Below are positions 63,879 to 64,000 of a DNA stretch of 64,000 nt, piece by piece; positions within the stretch are counted from its first letter, which is position 1; every line of letters begins with the position of its first letter. This DNA is from Prevotella sp. (GTDB taxonomy: Bacteria; Bacteroidota; Bacteroidia; Bacteroidales; Bacteroidaceae), in assembly GCA_024682415.1 (NCBI GenBank), contig JAIKZG010000027.1, forward strand, positions 1 through 64,000, read 5' to 3'. The notes under the pieces were generated by a model, which was not told the origin of the DNA, did not search any database, and worked only from the letters and a program-made list of their open reading frames with translations. The translations under genes were made by a program, and so were the position numbers.

Positions 63879-64000
63879 TTATTTCTTTTTAGCTTTCTTT
63901 CTGGCTTTTTCTTCCGCCTCTTTCTTAGCTATCTCTTTAGCCTTTGGGCCGTTGTTGTGCCATTCGTTGCCCGGGCCGTTTGAGTTTTTAAGTATCTTGT
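63879..64000 (-). CDS. C-terminal end of a gene running off the window
   Basis: Only the last 39 codons are present: KILKNSNGPGNEWHNNGPK followed by a highly charged Lys/Glu/Ala helix ending KKAKKK. The stop lies 22 bases before the start of the lipoprotein glycosidase gene, so it belongs to the same minus-strand operon and is probably another glycan enzyme with a basic tail. The product cannot be identified from this fragment. Confidence 0.6.
   Translation of the reverse strand, partial: KILKNSNGPGNEWHNNGPKAKEIAKKEAEEKARKKAKKK

Overview
The window looks like the chromosome of a Prevotella-like member of the Bacteroidales. This rests on gene content (fimbrillin, PorT, PCMD lipoprotein with partner barrel, GSIII glutamine synthetase, large lipid-anchored or exported glycoside hydrolases) and on promoters of the Bacteroidetes type (TTG or TTTG, about 19-21 bp, TAnnTTTG) seen before several genes. 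No rRNA or tRNA gene, IS element, CRISPR array or replication origin was recognised.

Layout. 1-2400: a fimbrillin-like lipoprotein with a FISUMP/C-lectin-like C-terminus, then repeat-rich intergenic DNA. 2407-8507 (minus): a nucleotide/nucleobase salvage block (two NCS2 permeases, a Tsx-like outer membrane protein, a 5'-nucleotidase split over two genes) and the type IX secretion protein PorT. 8792-12442: PCMD lipoprotein and barrel, a 41-bp tandem array, an orphan secreted protein and a small 2[4Fe-4S] ferredoxin. 12621-19174: purH (cyclohydrolase part only), mreB, mreC, mreD, PBP2, rodA, the rod-shape operon. 19259-25586: Cas2-like small protein, M16 peptidase, thioredoxin-esterase fusion, rhamnose mutarotase, MsbA-like ABC exporter and LpxL-like acyltransferase.

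25635-32634 is an accessory region between core genes. It holds an EcoRI-type adenine methyltransferase translationally close to a DUF262-HNH protein (25693-27797), preceded by a roughly 295-nt leader with a terminator and mutually exclusive long-range pairings. It also holds a DUF6261-like protein, a three-gene overlapping operon starting with DUF4417, and an HTH-ImmA/IrrE protein. A 90-nt structured element occurs twice here (29440-29529, 31135-31223), once before the DUF4417 gene and once before a decayed copy of that gene's start. These two RNA-like elements and the methyltransferase/DUF262-HNH pair are the best candidates for something undescribed.

33204-44378 is a nitrogen-assimilation block: gltB-gltD, convergent with glnB(P-II)-amtB, then dapF and the type III glutamine synthetase glnN. 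Ammonium uptake, its P-II regulator and both halves of the GS-GOGAT cycle therefore lie together.

44657-64000 is a polysaccharide-degradation cluster: GH97, sialate O-acetylesterase-type esterase, GH106-like rhamnosidase, two GH2 beta-galactosidases, a 1307-residue propeller-GH2-malectin fusion, a large lipoprotein glycosidase and the tail of another gene. Acetyl ester, rhamnose, galactose and probably uronic acid removal together suggest a pectin-like (rhamnogalacturonan) or arabinogalactan substrate; no SusC/SusD pair or regulator lies inside the window.
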